Assembly (NCBI RefSeq): GCF_032854445.1
Contig: NC_088295.1
Location: forward strand, 56,213,249-56,277,248
Reading direction: 5' to 3'
From: Liolophura sinensis
Lineage: Eukaryota > Mollusca > Polyplacophora > Chitonida > Chitonidae
Length of the DNA stretch: 64,000 nucleotides
The notes below the pieces were generated by a model that was given only the letters and a program-made list of their open reading frames with translations, did not search any database and had not been told where the DNA came from. The stretch's first letter is position 1. Each line of letters opens with the position of its first letter. The translations under genes were made by a program, and so were the position numbers. Below, piece by piece: positions 63,006 to 64,000 of this stretch.

Positions 63006-63772
63006 ATCTTAGTTTTATCTTAATGTCTCAAATTTATGCTATTTGTTATCTGTAAGCATCATACTGCACACGTGCTTATATTATTAAATCTCCTTCTTGT
63101 CATGCGTAATATAAATAACCAGATGGGCCGCTGAGAGGTAATAATGGGTTGTAATTAAAATGATCATTTAACCGGACAGGACTTTGCAGTACAGGTAAAG
63201 ATTTTCACTATGGGCTGATTAGTGATTTAGAATGTTGTGAGGAGACGGTTGTCGATGAATATACCTTGTCTAAAACTGTATCACCTAAAGCGAGAGTATC
63301 CCAAGGATCAGTTCCAAGACTCCTGCTGTTTGTAGTATAATTTGTCACATATACTTTATTTACGCCATACTGATACGTCCGCGTTGAGGTTAATGGGTGG
63401 AGGAAATCGGAGTGCTCGACGTAAGGTTCGAAAAGTAGCTGTTTCAGCATCTCAAAGCCGGTGTCTAGGTTAGTTTACAAAATTTTTTTAATTTGCATAA
63501 AACTTGCCCAATAACTTGGTGATATGAGATAAACCTGATCAACACGGTTTGTTCACAATGGCGTTTGCCAACTTAACCAAGCTATCTTGGTTTTTTAGAG
63601 AATTTTTATTTTAACAAATGTAAGCTAGATGGTGCAAAATAGCCCATCAGAAATATATCAGGTGGGAAGAGAGCTTTAAAGAGTATCGTGTTTAATGTGT
63701 CGACAAAAATTTATTACTACATGTATTTGCATTTTTTTTAATGTAATTGAATCAAAAATTTTAGAAAATTGG

Positions 63773-63940
63773 TAAGTTGTCTCAGTGAAGCAGCACTAAA
63801 TAAAAGAGCGGTGGAAATCCGTCCTGCAACAAGGAGGCACATTACACTTGCATGCACCCTAAGGATTCCTTCGCCGTCATATGACTGAAAAATTGTTGAG
63901 TACGACGTTAAACCCCAAGCACTCACTCACTCTTTAAACG
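63773..63940 (+). mobile_element. (ACTC)-tail SINE fragment at the window end
   Basis: Starts abruptly at GTAAGTTGTCTCAGTGAAGC, inside the element, and ends GTTAAACCCCAAGCACTCAC. The head and front half are deleted compared with 57283-57640. Confidence 0.7.
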
Positions 63941-64000
63941 GCTGCTGAGAAGTTACGTACAAGTACTTATATGTTCGATGTATAAAATCCCTATGTTCCA

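Larger units (their letters stand above)
60679..64000. repeat. Segmental duplication, unit D (runs off the window)
   Basis: Starts with AGCTACTGTGATGCGTCCTG, which matches unit B (32611) better than unit C, and continues past the window end. Contains a nonsense-bearing gene 1 tail exon and the same SINE pair as unit C. From about 63773 it jumps into the (ACTC)-tail SINE, so it also has internal deletions. Confidence 0.85.

Overview
The window is animal nuclear DNA, most likely from a mollusc. The reasons are intron-split genes with GT/AG boundaries, AT-rich introns, many minisatellites, and several tRNA-headed SINE families whose 3' ends (the ...AATATTTCACTTATACG... type, and the ...ACGTTAAACCCCAAGCACTCACTC type) I recognise from bivalve and gastropod sequence. 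The species cannot be named. No bacterial, viral, rRNA or tRNA gene was found.

The window holds a small cluster of single-pass type I membrane receptors with tyrosine-rich cytoplasmic tails. All exon models were built by hand from splice consensus, reading phase and agreement between copies. Gene 1 (+ strand, 2956-11864, 6 exons, 313 aa) has a signal peptide, a short Cys-rich ectodomain, a Ser/Thr stalk, a transmembrane exon and a tail with six tyrosines. Gene 2A (- strand, 15976-22753, 6 exons, 491 aa, or 523 aa with an alternative acceptor) has a signal peptide, a SUEL/galactose-binding-lectin-like domain, a mucin-like stalk with a 13-residue repeat, a transmembrane exon and a tail with nine tyrosines. 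Genes 1 and 2A lie tail to tail, about 4.1 kb apart. They share the same intron phases (1,1,1,1,2) and an 88-nt transmembrane exon, so they look like ancient paralogues.

From about 10367 the DNA is a tandem segmental duplication. Unit A is 10367-31863, unit B 31864-53952, unit C 53953-60678 (truncated) and unit D 60679 to beyond the window end. Each unit starts inside intron 5 of gene 1, so it carries only the last (tail) exon of gene 1, followed by a gene 2 copy in antisense. Unit B contains a complete second gene 2 (2B, 37730-45466, 427 aa). Unit C keeps only the gene 2 tail exon. The extra gene 1 tail exons have different fates: B is frameshifted, C is open but orphaned, D has two stops. 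A relic signal-peptide exon of a third gene 2-like member lies at 27062-27155 and again at 49307-49400.

Between 2A and 2B the lectin exon differs at about 28 of 122 residues, while the tail differs at 9 of 178. The stalk has six repeats in one copy and one in the other. This is the pattern expected of a fast-evolving recognition receptor with conserved signalling, for example in immunity or self/non-self or gamete recognition. The function is inference. The remaining DNA is introns and intergenic sequence with SINEs, minisatellites and a 176-bp tandem repeat.
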